64,000 nt of DNA from Nitzschia sp. pyKryTriq1 (taxonomy: Eukaryota; Bacillariophyta; Bacillariophyceae; Bacillariales; Bacillariaceae). Location of the stretch: NCBI GenBank assembly GCA_956465555.1, contig OY101121.1, positions 334,722 to 398,721 of the forward strand, written 5' to 3'. Under the pieces are notes generated by a model. It saw only the letters and a list, made by a program, of their open reading frames with translations. It had not been told where the DNA came from and did not search any database. The translations under genes and the position numbers were made by a program. Positions 1 to 8,956 of this stretch are shown here, one piece after another (positions within the stretch are counted from its first letter, which is position 1; each line of letters opens with the position of its first letter).

Positions 1-1977
1 ACTACTACTACTACCACCAGCAGCAGCAGCAGGACGACTGTTGTTATCTGCCGTTCCAATGCATTGGCTATATCTTTAGTATTTGGTGTCTTGGCCTTGA
101 TTCATAACAATAATAATAATAATACGTCGACGAAAAATAAGAATGCTACCATCCACTCTTCAGGTGATGCGAAAGCTGCTGCCAGTGCCTTGGCTACGAC
201 TGTTTCGTCAGTTTGGAAAAAGAAAACAATAAGCACCAAAAAGCAAGAAGAAGAGGAGACGACAATCATATCGCCCGAATTCTCTCGTATGGCGTGTGAT
301 ATGCTTCAAATTTATCTGCAACATGCCATTCAACAACAGCAACAACACGAGAATAGTAGTAGCACTGCTACTGCTATCACTTGGAATTGGAATACCATTA
401 CCCAGTTGACTCGTGCCTTTCAATTGACTGAAGATAACGAGAAATATCCGCGTTTGGCAAGTCTTGTGGCACAAGTGATCCAGCAAGAACTGGAACGAGC
501 AAAAGTTCTGCAAGAAGAACAAGAACAAGAACAACCACTACAAGAATCGATGTCGGCAATCGACAATACTAGTAGCAGTACCTGGGAAGAACGCAAACAA
601 ATCGTATCGGGGATCATGGCATTGGCGTCTCAAGTGCGACCGTGGTCGTCGTCCATTGGAAATGATGCCGACAGGAGCCAAGAAAACAAGAACAGTCCAG
701 CAGCGCTCTCGCTTTTGGATTTAGTCCAGGCCGCCATTCCTTTGGATTATTGGCACGCCGCCGAATTGCTATGCCAAAGTGCAGCTGATCGTGATGATGC
801 GGATTCTTCCTCGAACCGTAAAAATAATGACGACGACAATGTCACACGGGCGGTCGAATTTCTGGTGGATACCGCATTGGAAGAACGTACCTACCGTCGG
901 GCCGATTCCCTGGCTACCAATCTGTACAGTTGTGGGGGTCGATCACGATTTGTCATGGCTCGATTTCAGCATGCCTGTGATACCATTTCTCAGGTCGTAT
1001 ACAAACGTCAATTGCCCATTATTGAACGGCAGGTGAATCGGGTCGACAGGGCAGTGGAAAAAGTCAAACAAGACAATACAAGTACTACTGCTACTGCTAC
1101 TACTACTACTACTTCTACATCCAACCCCGTGTCTACTACTACTACTACTACTACTCTGGAGGAGGAAGCGATGCCAGATGCCTCTCAAGAAATTCGAATC
1201 TTTGCCTTGATGCGACTCGAGGAGGCGGGAGAACACGATGCAGCACATCGATTGGCTACCTTGTGGAATAAGGATTATGTTTACGATGAAGAAGCCATGC
1301 TAGCAGCAGCTGCAGCAAGACGAAAGAAATATATACAATTTGACGAGGTTTTTTCCGAAGCGGCGGCAGCGGCGATGATTCCAGAGCTAATCTCGGATCC
1401 CCAAACACTCCGCGAGTCCTTTTCCGAATTCTGGAAACAGGGACCGTATCCCCGAGGGCCTTTTGGTTTGGATGCCGAATGGGAGGGCGATGTCCAAGGA
1501 GTCGATCTGCTACAACTATCTCATCCAAAACGAGCTATGCTATTGGATATTCCAGCATTGATATCTTCTCGCGAGGGAGTGCTGGCCTTGAAGGAGACGG
1601 TGGGAGCACTTTTGGATTCTTCCGATTCCGTAGTGGTGGGCTTCGCCTGTCGACAGGATTTGAGTCGATTGCGACATTCGCAAGGGAAACATTGTGATGA
1701 TGGGTCGTCGTCGTCGTCGTCGTGGTTGATAGGAACTCGGGCCGTTGTGGATATGCAACCGCTAGTAGTTCAGAAGGAACCCACCTTGGCCGCGATTTCG
1801 TCTTCGGTTGGATTGTCGCGTGTGTGTGAGTTTTATTTTGGCAAGCCACTGGACAAATCGGAGCAATGCTCCTTTTGGGGGGCACGACCACTTTCGGAAG
1901 GGCAGCGATCGTACGCGGCGCTCGATGCATGGGTATGTGCAGCAGTTTACGAGAAAATAAATCCTACTCTGCAGTAG
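1..1977 (+). CDS. 3'-5' exonuclease domain protein (mut-7/EXD3-like), 5' end outside window
   Basis: The frame is open from base 1, so the true start lies upstream and this is a partial gene. The C-terminal ~180 residues form a DEDDy exonuclease domain. Motif I is GLDAEWEG (the D-x-E pair), motif II is in FACRQDLSRL, and motif III is SYAALDAWV (the Y-x3-D signature). The best family match from memory is the mut-7/EXD3 group of RNA- or DNA-trimming exonucleases. The N-terminal part is helical and low in complexity, with Glu/Gln, Thr and Asn runs. All catalytic acids appear present, so activity is plausible. The substrate cannot be told. The stop at 1977 is followed by about 130 bp before the convergent oxidoreductase gene. 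Confidence 0.85.
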   Translation, partial: TTTTTTSSSSRTTVVICRSNALAISLVFGVLALIHNNNNNNTSTKNKNATIHSSGDAKAAASALATTVSSVWKKKTISTKKQEEEETTIISPEFSRMACDMLQIYLQHAIQQQQQHENSSSTATAITWNWNTITQLTRAFQLTEDNEKYPRLASLVAQVIQQELERAKVLQEEQEQEQPLQESMSAIDNTSSSTWEERKQIVSGIMALASQVRPWSSSIGNDADRSQENKNSPAALSLLDLVQAAIPLDYWHAAELLCQSAADRDDADSSSNRKNNDDDNVTRAVEFLVDTALEERTYRRADSLATNLYSCGGRSRFVMARFQHACDTISQVVYKRQLPIIERQVNRVDRAVEKVKQDNTSTTATATTTTTSTSNPVSTTTTTTTLEEEAMPDASQEIRIFALMRLEEAGEHDAAHRLATLWNKDYVYDEEAMLAAAAARRKKYIQFDEVFSEAAAAAMIPELISDPQTLRESFSEFWKQGPYPRGPFGLDAEWEGDVQGVDLLQLSHPKRAMLLDIPALISSREGVLALKETVGALLDSSDSVVVGFACRQDLSRLRHSQGKHCDDGSSSSSSWLIGTRAVVDMQPLVVQKEPTLAAISSSVGLSRVCEFYFGKPLDKSEQCSFWGARPLSEGQRSYAALDAWVCAAVYEKINPTLQ

Positions 1978-2107
1978 GAAAGGGTTGACTACGGATTGAG
2001 TTGCGATAGAATATATATCACGCTAGTTGCAAAACACTCCTGGAGTATATACCGTATGGGTTAATATCATCTAGTAGAAACAGTTTTGTCCAACAACAAT
2101 AGTTTGT

Positions 2108-3208
2108 TTATAGTTTAATGATAGGTTTGCCAATATTCCCGCCATGAAACAAGCCTTCTAGAGCTTGTGGAAAATCTTTGATCCCTCCTTCATGAACTTG
2201 TTCGATACCATTAACCTTGCCTCGGAAATAGAACCACAGCAAATGAAAGAATCCCATCAGCATGGAAAATGGATAGTGTAGTACCACAAATCCCGACATG
2301 GTGGCCGATTGCTCTGCCAGACGAATGTAGTTGCTCGGGCCTTGCTGCTTGCCGGTTGTGCCGTACTGAGAAATGGCGCCACAGAGCACGACCCGTCCAT
2401 GCTTGGCAATATGATGCAAGGCTTCATCGAGGCAATCACCTCCAACATTGTCATACAAAAAGTCAATTCCATCCGGGCACTGTTCTTCAAATTGTTGCCG
2501 TAAAGACTTGGTTTTGTCCTTGTAGTCAATGGCTCCGTCCAAACCCATCTCGTTGGTCAAAAATAGGCATTTTTCAGGTCCTCCGGCCACTCCCACAACA
2601 CGGCTTCCTCTTACTTTGGCTAGCTGAGCTGCAATGCTTCCCGTCGCACCAGCGGCCGCCGTCACCACCACTGTTTCTCCCTTGCGAGGAGCCTTGACGA
2701 CGCTGTTGACACCGACATAGGCCGTCAATCCCGACACGGAAAAGAGCGACAAGAATTTGTGATCCGGTACTCTAGGAATGGGCAGGACGGACATTGGATT
2801 CTTGGCCTTGGCATATGTTTGTCCTCCAAATAGTCCTGTCACGAGTTTTCCGGGAGGAAGGTTGATCTTGGAACCACTCTTGACGACGCGCCCAATTGCA
2901 TTGGCAGGAATGACATCGCCCAAGGAAATTCCACCATGAACTCGATTCTTGCCCCCGTGCGACTCTTCGACTTCATTCAACATGACACGAATGAAAGCAT
3001 CAATCCCAATAGCGGTCACTTGAATCAAAACTTCATCCTCGTCCAGCTCTTCGTCAGGATTATTGAGATCGATGATTTCCTCCTTCAATTCGCAATCCTT
3101 GGAGGCATCAAAGTTGCCGACCGGACGGCGGGACAAGACCCACTTTTGGTTGACAAAGACTTGATGTTTATCGCTTTTGATGGTGGTTTCAGTTTCAGGT
3201 TTGCACAT
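2108..3208 (-). CDS. NADP-dependent MDR oxidoreductase (PTGR / CurA type)
   Basis: A 366-residue medium-chain dehydrogenase/reductase that probably reduces alkenal or enone C=C bonds with NADPH, like prostaglandin reductases and bacterial CurA. The nucleotide-binding turn is VTAAAGATGSIAAQLAK. The block YDNVGG followed by RVVLCGAISQYG is characteristic of the PTGR/CurA group. No zinc-ligand cysteine cluster is visible, as expected for the zinc-free branch. The start is the ATG at 3208; no signal peptide is evident, so it is likely cytosolic. It is intronless. Length fits the family, with about 25 extra residues at the N-terminus. The physiological substrate is unknown. Confidence 0.9.
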   Translation of the reverse strand: MCKPETETTIKSDKHQVFVNQKWVLSRRPVGNFDASKDCELKEEIIDLNNPDEELDEDEVLIQVTAIGIDAFIRVMLNEVEESHGGKNRVHGGISLGDVIPANAIGRVVKSGSKINLPPGKLVTGLFGGQTYAKAKNPMSVLPIPRVPDHKFLSLFSVSGLTAYVGVNSVVKAPRKGETVVVTAAAGATGSIAAQLAKVRGSRVVGVAGGPEKCLFLTNEMGLDGAIDYKDKTKSLRQQFEEQCPDGIDFLYDNVGGDCLDEALHHIAKHGRVVLCGAISQYGTTGKQQGPSNYIRLAEQSATMSGFVVLHYPFSMLMGFFHLLWFYFRGKVNGIEQVHEGGIKDFPQALEGLFHGGNIGKPIIKL

Positions 3209-3864
3209 CTTTTTGTTTTTAAAAACGATTGTTTGTGGTTAGGTTACTACTTTACGATTGTGGGGAGAGGACAATGGAAATACTAATGAATGACTCATTT
3301 ATACCTTGTACCTTGTACCTTGGTACTCTCTCGGTCTCTTTCAAAACACATCATCATGAATCATGAATCATCGCAGCATGACCATGAGAGTGCGCGATGA
3401 TATGGATGATATACATCATTAGATATTACGCGATGATGCGAACGATATGTGCTGTTTTCCTGCTGACGCGTTTCGTTTGCATGCAGAGAATGAATGAGTG
3501 TGACGTCAGAGAATAAAGAGCGCGCACTGCAAATGCGCGACAAGTAAGCGCTGAGATTATTGTACATTCATTCATTCACGCGATACATAGCGCTGATCAC
3601 GAAGAAGAATCACGAAAAAGAATCATCACGCACGAAAAGCGAACTGCATGCGTCTGTCCTCTGTCATGTTTATTTTATTCTTCGCTTTTTCTTTGACATC
3701 TGTTGTTTTGTTTTCATCTACCGTAGTAGATATAGAACAGAGTATCGTATTATCCGAAGACCGAAGACTCTGCACAAAACCTCGAAGAATCATCATCACC
3801 ATCACCATCACCATCATCATCATCATCATCGGTCAGCAGATAGACTGCCAGTACCGGCACTACT
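3209..3864. other. Intergenic: divergent promoter region with CRE-like site and orphan repeat copy
   Basis: No convincing gene. It contains the palindrome TGACGTCA near 3500 (bZIP/CRE-type site) and a single diverged relative of the 41-bp satellite unit at about 3558-3597 (TTGTACATTC, CACGCGAT, ATAGCGCT). An ATC/CAC-rich low-complexity stretch lies at 3790-3835. Confidence 0.5.
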
Positions 3865-4422
3865 ATGGCCAGCACCATTCATCATCATAGTCCAGGCACG
3901 TTACAAAAGGCGTTTCTCGTCGCAAGGCGATTTTTGTTGGGGGCTCCGAAACTTCGTTTCGTGGGCGTTTGTGGCAGCGACAATAATAGCTACTGTCTCG
4001 ATGCGATTGATGCCCCGTCGAACGTTCCTTGTTGGAGAAGACGAAGGAGGATGATGGATCATCCAACATCAGCATTGACGTCGTCAACATCCTCGTTATC
4101 AACCTCATCATTTGTGGGATCGTCGTCGTCATTGTTGGTACAAGTACAGCAACATCAGCAGCAACAGCAACATCAGCAGCAACTCCACAATCACGCTTCG
4201 CTGCTGCCTCCTCAAGCAGCAGCAGCAGCAGCAGCAGCAGAACCACAACAGCCGTACACGTACAACGACGACTCGTACTCTGCCTCTACTACTGGTACTA
4301 GTAGTGGCATGAGCAACAATAAACATGTCGAACCGTATTATCTGGAAACGGTCAACTACGATCCGGATCGTCACCCTGTCCCAATATGGGCGGACTCTCC
4401 CAATTGGCGGCCCAATGTCTAA
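3865..4422 (+). CDS. Hypothetical Ser/Gln/Ala-rich protein
   Basis: A 185-residue reading frame from an ATG at 3865. The middle consists of Ser/Thr, Gln and Ala runs. The last ~35 residues (YYLETVNYDPDRHPVPIWAD...) are compositionally normal and look like real coding sequence. I recognise no family. Two other frames are open across the same bases: one from 3560 to 4054 with a hydrophobic stretch, and one from 4029 to 4301. A spliced model using another frame for the N-terminus is therefore possible. Treat the start as uncertain and the C-terminus as the best-supported part. Confidence 0.4.
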   Translation: MASTIHHHSPGTLQKAFLVARRFLLGAPKLRFVGVCGSDNNSYCLDAIDAPSNVPCWRRRRRMMDHPTSALTSSTSSLSTSSFVGSSSSLLVQVQQHQQQQQHQQQLHNHASLLPPQAAAAAAAAEPQQPYTYNDDSYSASTTGTSSGMSNNKHVEPYYLETVNYDPDRHPVPIWADSPNWRPNV

Positions 4423-4633
4423 TGGTACTACTGTAGCTAAGCCTATCGGTACTATCTTTTGCCCTACCGGTACTTGTACAGTATAGCACAAATAATATCT
4501 TACGCCTATACTTAGATTTGTACTACAGTACAGTAGTACAAGTAATACTGCATTCATATATTATTATGCGTTGTTCTTTTGTGATTATTATTTTATTATT
4601 ATTACTACTACTACTACTGTATTATTTCTGTTA

Positions 4634-5884
4634 TTATACAGCCATGATGGATTTCATCTTTTCGTCCACTAGCTTTTGGAGGCGTTCCGATAATATGGTT
4701 TCTACCAAGGCATCAATTTCTTTCCCACTCGCAAAGGCGTCATCCTTGGAAATGCCCGTCAATTTACCATCCTTCCCTTTTTTGACCAGTTCCATAGCCT
4801 TGCGACGGACTTGTCGAATCCTCTGCTTGGTCGCTTCGGCCTTCTTTTTCAGTTGTTTGGCAGTTTGTTCCCGGACTTCCATACTGACACGAGGCAGTGG
4901 GACTTTGATAGTGCTACCTCCTCCTTCTTCCAGCTGAGGATTGAATTGTTGATCGAGGGACAGTTGGATGGCCTTTTGCACATCCTTGGCCACGGAGGGA
5001 TCAAAACACGTGATTTGTGCCAAGGTCGGAGAGACAATGACGACTTGACCGACCGCTTTGAGGGGAGTGGGACTCCCATACGCCATGACTTGGATTTCAT
5101 CAAACATTTCGGCCGTCGGTTCGGCACCTCGAATCGCCTTGAGGGATTCTTCAAAACGATTCACATACTTCATCATTTTCGATTCAATTTTGGCCAAATT
5201 GGGCAGAGTGGGTTCCGCATTTTCATCCTCTTCCTCCTCGTCATCATCATCATGATGTGCATCATCATCATCATCATCATCATCACCATGATCAGCACCA
5301 TCCCCATGGTGCTTTAAAAAATCCAAATCGTCTGAGGCATCGTCGTCGTCGTCGTTGACAGCCGCCGCCGCCGCCGCCGTTGGATGCTTGTTCGGATGTT
5401 TCTTGGCGTTGGCCTTTTCTTTTTTCTTTTGTCGTCGTTCTTGAGCTGCTTCTCGTTCGGGTCGATGGGCCAACTCGTCAAGAGTTTCTTTCATGTGTCC
5501 AATTTTACTCGAATGACGCCATCGTAGTAGATACATGCTTTGATGAGGACGACAATGATGATGATTATGATGAGAAGACAAATCACATCCCATCATCATC
5601 ACTCTTTTGTTGTTATGACCATGACGACAACTCGACAAAATTGAAACTGATCGATATTGTTGCTGCTGTTGTTGTTGTTGTTGTTTTCGTTGCTGTTGTA
5701 GTTGTATGGAGGAGTTGTCGAAGGCACTCATCGTCAAGGTTGACGATGAGGTGGCGAGGGGAGAGAATCGTAAGCCGCCATGACGCCCGATCATTGTACT
5801 CATACTGCTAGCAGCAGCAGCAGCAGCACTCGTCCTCCTGCTACTGCTGCTTCGGGACAGAATAATAATAGTCTTCAAACTCAT
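4634..5884 (-). CDS. RRF: Organellar ribosome recycling factor
   Basis: The C-terminal ~185 residues are a complete ribosome recycling factor domain, which with EF-G splits post-termination ribosomes. It begins at KIESKMMKYVNRFEESL and includes AYGSPTPLKAVGQV, the PLPRVSMEVREQTAKQLKK block (family pattern [IV]P.[ML][ST].E.R) and the C-terminal helix with LVDEKMKSIMAV. I chose the ATG at 5884 (context CCACCATGA). The frame stays open upstream to 6325, but that part does not look coding. The product is 416 residues, more than twice a bacterial RRF, because of a Ser-rich presequence and a spacer of Asp/His/Glu runs. The presequence (SLKTIIILSRSSSSRRTS) suggests mitochondrial, less likely plastid, import. 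Confidence 0.9.
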   Translation of the reverse strand: MSLKTIIILSRSSSSRRTSAAAAAASSMSTMIGRHGGLRFSPLATSSSTLTMSAFDNSSIQLQQQRKQQQQQQQQQYRSVSILSSCRHGHNNKRVMMMGCDLSSHHNHHHCRPHQSMYLLRWRHSSKIGHMKETLDELAHRPEREAAQERRQKKKEKANAKKHPNKHPTAAAAAAVNDDDDDASDDLDFLKHHGDGADHGDDDDDDDDAHHDDDDEEEEDENAEPTLPNLAKIESKMMKYVNRFEESLKAIRGAEPTAEMFDEIQVMAYGSPTPLKAVGQVVIVSPTLAQITCFDPSVAKDVQKAIQLSLDQQFNPQLEEGGGSTIKVPLPRVSMEVREQTAKQLKKKAEATKQRIRQVRRKAMELVKKGKDGKLTGISKDDAFASGKEIDALVETILSERLQKLVDEKMKSIMAV

Positions 5885-7120
5885 GGTGGTGGTGGTGATG
5901 ATGATGGTGATGATGATGCTGGCTTGGGAGTAGACTAGTCGATTTGAATTGAATGGTAGACTGTTGATGAGACTGCGATCGATGACCCGCGATGATGATA
6001 ATGATGCGATAACACGATGCGATACTGCGTAACACGATGATGCGATGAACGATGAAAGAGCAAAACGAACCCCGCGCTCGCGACTCCTCCTCCTCATTCT
6101 CGCGCCAGGCCGTCTTGAAGTGATGAGAATGACAATCGACTGATGCGAGTAGTAACTTGGTGCTGACGTGTCAAAGATGACGTTGTGATTGGGAACCTGC
6201 GAGCTACGTACGAACTCTACAGTACCTGGGACCTGCACAGTTTCGCGTAGAGTACCGTGTGCCGTGTACAGTACCACGTACTGGTACTTGTCTACAGGGG
6301 ACTCGCTACTGTACCCGTACATCATACCGGTAAGAGTATGAACTGTGCACGTTTGAGGAGCGAGCCAACATCAATCTTCATTCTTCGCCTTCTTGGAAAA
6401 TGCGTACTTCATGTTCCTTGGAGAGAACAAGTCATGTCGATGTTAATTAATTTTTTCGCCAAATACGATTTCTGACGTGGGGGTTCGATTAGCGCTCAGA
6501 ATTCGGTGCACAGAACATGACGCTTGTTCCACAAGAATGAGAGAGGATCTCTTCTCTTGTTCCTCCGTGCGTGCGATCCCATCGAACACCTCCTCATCCG
6601 TCCGCAGACCAGCAGGCGGCAAACATCTGGCCTTTCTGCCGGTGCGGTATGCATTGAGTGGTTATTGTAGTGGGGCTCTTTTGACTTTTGCTGGGACAAG
6701 TAGGTCTAGGCTACATTATATTTTTTGTTCCGAAAAACACCGAAGGAACAAGCTGCCACGTCCAAAAGGCAGAACATGCGTTCCCATCGCTCTAAAAATC
6801 CCATTTTCTCCCTCGTCTTGGGACAGCAAGCAGGTTTCAGGTTTTCGCTTTTTTGCGAACCACGAACCACTTCACAGTGTACCACTGATAACTTCACACA
6901 CAAACAAGAAAACGAACGAACCTGCCATCTCTATCTTTCACTCTCCTACTAGCTAGGTTCAGTATTTCGGGAACGGAAAGAACATTATATTCGACAAATC
7001 GACAGTCTCAATTTTCTCCTTGTCGTCTCCAACACACATCACAATACCAATATACTCTCATCAGACTCATCAGTCTCACAATAATATCCAACAGCAGAAG
7101 CAGCAGTAAACACAGCAATC
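5885..7120. other. Intergenic: divergent promoters, GTAC-rich island
   Basis: The region separates the recycling-factor gene (minus) from the gene at 7121 (plus). Bases 6190-6330 hold many GTAC tetramers, including several GTACC and CCGTAC pieces. An open frame at 6477-6956 has no recognisable protein character. Nothing else seen. Confidence 0.5.
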
Positions 7121-8008
7121 ATGATGATTGATCGAACCCGCCAACATACGCAACTCTTGTTGCCATCATCCAACGATGTCGAAAGGAGTCCGGCCACGAA
7201 GGCGCTGGAAAAGCTGTCCTTTTTGCCCAGACGCGAACGGCAGCATCAACATCAACATCCACACAAGCAGAATGGTGGGTCTGCTGCTCTCAAGCAGCTC
7301 CCCGCCAGCCCTTGGGCGGCTGCGGCGGTGGACGACGATGATGATGATGATAACTGGTGCAGCAGCAGTGAACTGTACAAGCAGCGCAATCAAGTCTTTG
7401 ACATGTCCGCTCTCTACAATGCCAGCCAAAGAGTCGAAGGCTGCATGGAATTCCCTCCCATCCAGTGGGCCGGGGAAGAAGTACAGGACAGCAACAGGGG
7501 TGTATCATCCTTTGTCTCTCAAGCACGATCTTCTTCTTACACGGATGCCTTTTTGGGTGCGTCAGATACCGTCTCCCCACTCATCCGCTCACACTCGACT
7601 TCCTTTCTAGGAAAGAGGCAGCGCCACAGCAAGACATCATCGTCTTCGAACCATCATGCTCATCGACTGGTTCGTTCGATTGCTCTCGACGCGAACTTGT
7701 CTTCGCTCTTGGACTCTACGGCACCGACGACGTCATCAATGAGCGCCTACAAGAACGCCACGTTTGACAATGTCAGCGCTACTACTACTACTACTACTAG
7801 TAGTCCTCGCAGCCACCACCACAGCCACCACCACAAGACAACCTCGGCACGCCTCGAGGAATGCATGAAGATTCTCAAAGAATCCGACATTATGCACCAA
7901 CAGCAGAGTCTACAAAGTCAGACTAGTCCAGGTTGTTCTCGTCATCATTCTCAATTCAAGAAACAACGAAGTTCGGGATCCTTTCAGAATCTTGTTCAAC
8001 AAGATTAG
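7121..8008 (+). CDS. Hypothetical Ser/His-rich protein
   Basis: A 295-residue frame starting at ATG ATG (7121), ending at 8008. It has an Asp run (DDDDDDD near residue 70), His/Ser/Thr runs, and several normal-looking segments: WCSSSELYKQRNQVFDMSAL, SHSTSFLGKRQRHS and RLVRSIALDANLSSLLDS. A short amphipathic helix, ARLEECMKILKESD, lies near the C-terminus. No domain is recognised. The basic KRQRH patch could be a nuclear localisation signal, which is inference only. It is intronless. The 5' flank (6960-7120) is free of in-frame coding, supporting the chosen start. Confidence 0.65.
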   Translation: MMIDRTRQHTQLLLPSSNDVERSPATKALEKLSFLPRRERQHQHQHPHKQNGGSAALKQLPASPWAAAAVDDDDDDDNWCSSSELYKQRNQVFDMSALYNASQRVEGCMEFPPIQWAGEEVQDSNRGVSSFVSQARSSSYTDAFLGASDTVSPLIRSHSTSFLGKRQRHSKTSSSSNHHAHRLVRSIALDANLSSLLDSTAPTTSSMSAYKNATFDNVSATTTTTTSSPRSHHHSHHHKTTSARLEECMKILKESDIMHQQQSLQSQTSPGCSRHHSQFKKQRSSGSFQNLVQQD

Positions 8009-8956
8009 AAAGAAGCAATAGGACCAGGGGGTCCAATGCAAACCCACGCAATGAGCTCTACCTAGTACGTACGATCTCCCATTTCGAATGTCAGTCAAGT
8101 GAAGTCAAGTCAGCAGCCGCAGTTTCCTCGAGCCAGTACCGCAGCAGCACCCAGTTTTCGCCCTGCGCCCAGCACTTTCAATGTACATATTGTCGCCGGA
8201 AGAGACCACGAGGAGGACCAGGATGGCCAACGTGCTAGCAACACACCTGTACATATATGCAAAGTTGGTCCTCTCTCCCTCTTCCTCTACGCAGCAGTGC
8301 ACGACGACGACAACGACCCACGCCATGTTTTTCTTATGTACATATATACGCATGGATGTGGATCTGTTGTCTTCTTCTTTTTGGATGGCTCTTTTCTTCT
8401 TCTTCTTCTTGGAGACGACAACGACGACAGCACTTTCTATCATCACGATGGGGATGTAGCTACTATCGATCTATCTACTCCGCATCTATCAATATTTTTC
8501 TCTACTAGCAGCGATGCAGTGCCAAACACCAGCATCGCAGCAGCAGTAAGAACAAAACAATTTAGATTATTCAGTTCAGTCAACTTGATTTCAATCAATT
8601 ATCACTACTACTAGCTAGTATGAGATTCCATGCATTCTCCGTTCTTTCTATCCGACCAGAGAGTACTTGTAGTACTACTACTAGTACCGTGGCATGGGCG
8701 GGATCATGTTGTACTACCGTAGTATCTCTGTAGCAACCCCAACAACAACAGCAACAACAACATGCATGGTCACTCCCCTCTCTACTACAGTCATTACTAG
8801 ATCACTGTTAGCGGTAGACTATATATCAGAATAGCTACTAGTAGAGGTGTCTTTTTTGCGCCAAATCCACGAATTTCTCTCATTTATCGTCATCCATGGC
8901 GCCATACGTGTAGATAGATAGACAGTCCAAAGATTGACTCAATTAAAGATGCAGTT
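8009..8956. other. Intergenic between convergent genes, low complexity
   Basis: Two convergent 3' ends meet here. The stretch contains CTT/TTC runs (8380-8415), ACTACTAGTA clusters (8600-8700) and an AACAACAGC run (8735-8765). Open frames in it are repeat artefacts. Confidence 0.5.

Noticed and set aside
5380-5811. 143-codon plus-strand frame antisense to the recycling factor
   Set aside because: Val/Asp runs mirror the His/Asp repeats of the real gene.
6477-6956. 159-codon plus-strand open frame upstream of 7121
   Set aside because: No recognisable domain, mixed composition, and two other frames are open across it. It looks like promoter DNA.
8099-8614. 171-codon plus-strand open frame with Phe/Leu runs
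   Set aside because: Coding potential comes from CTT/TTC repeats in the 3' flank of the 7121 gene; no ATG in good context and no protein features.
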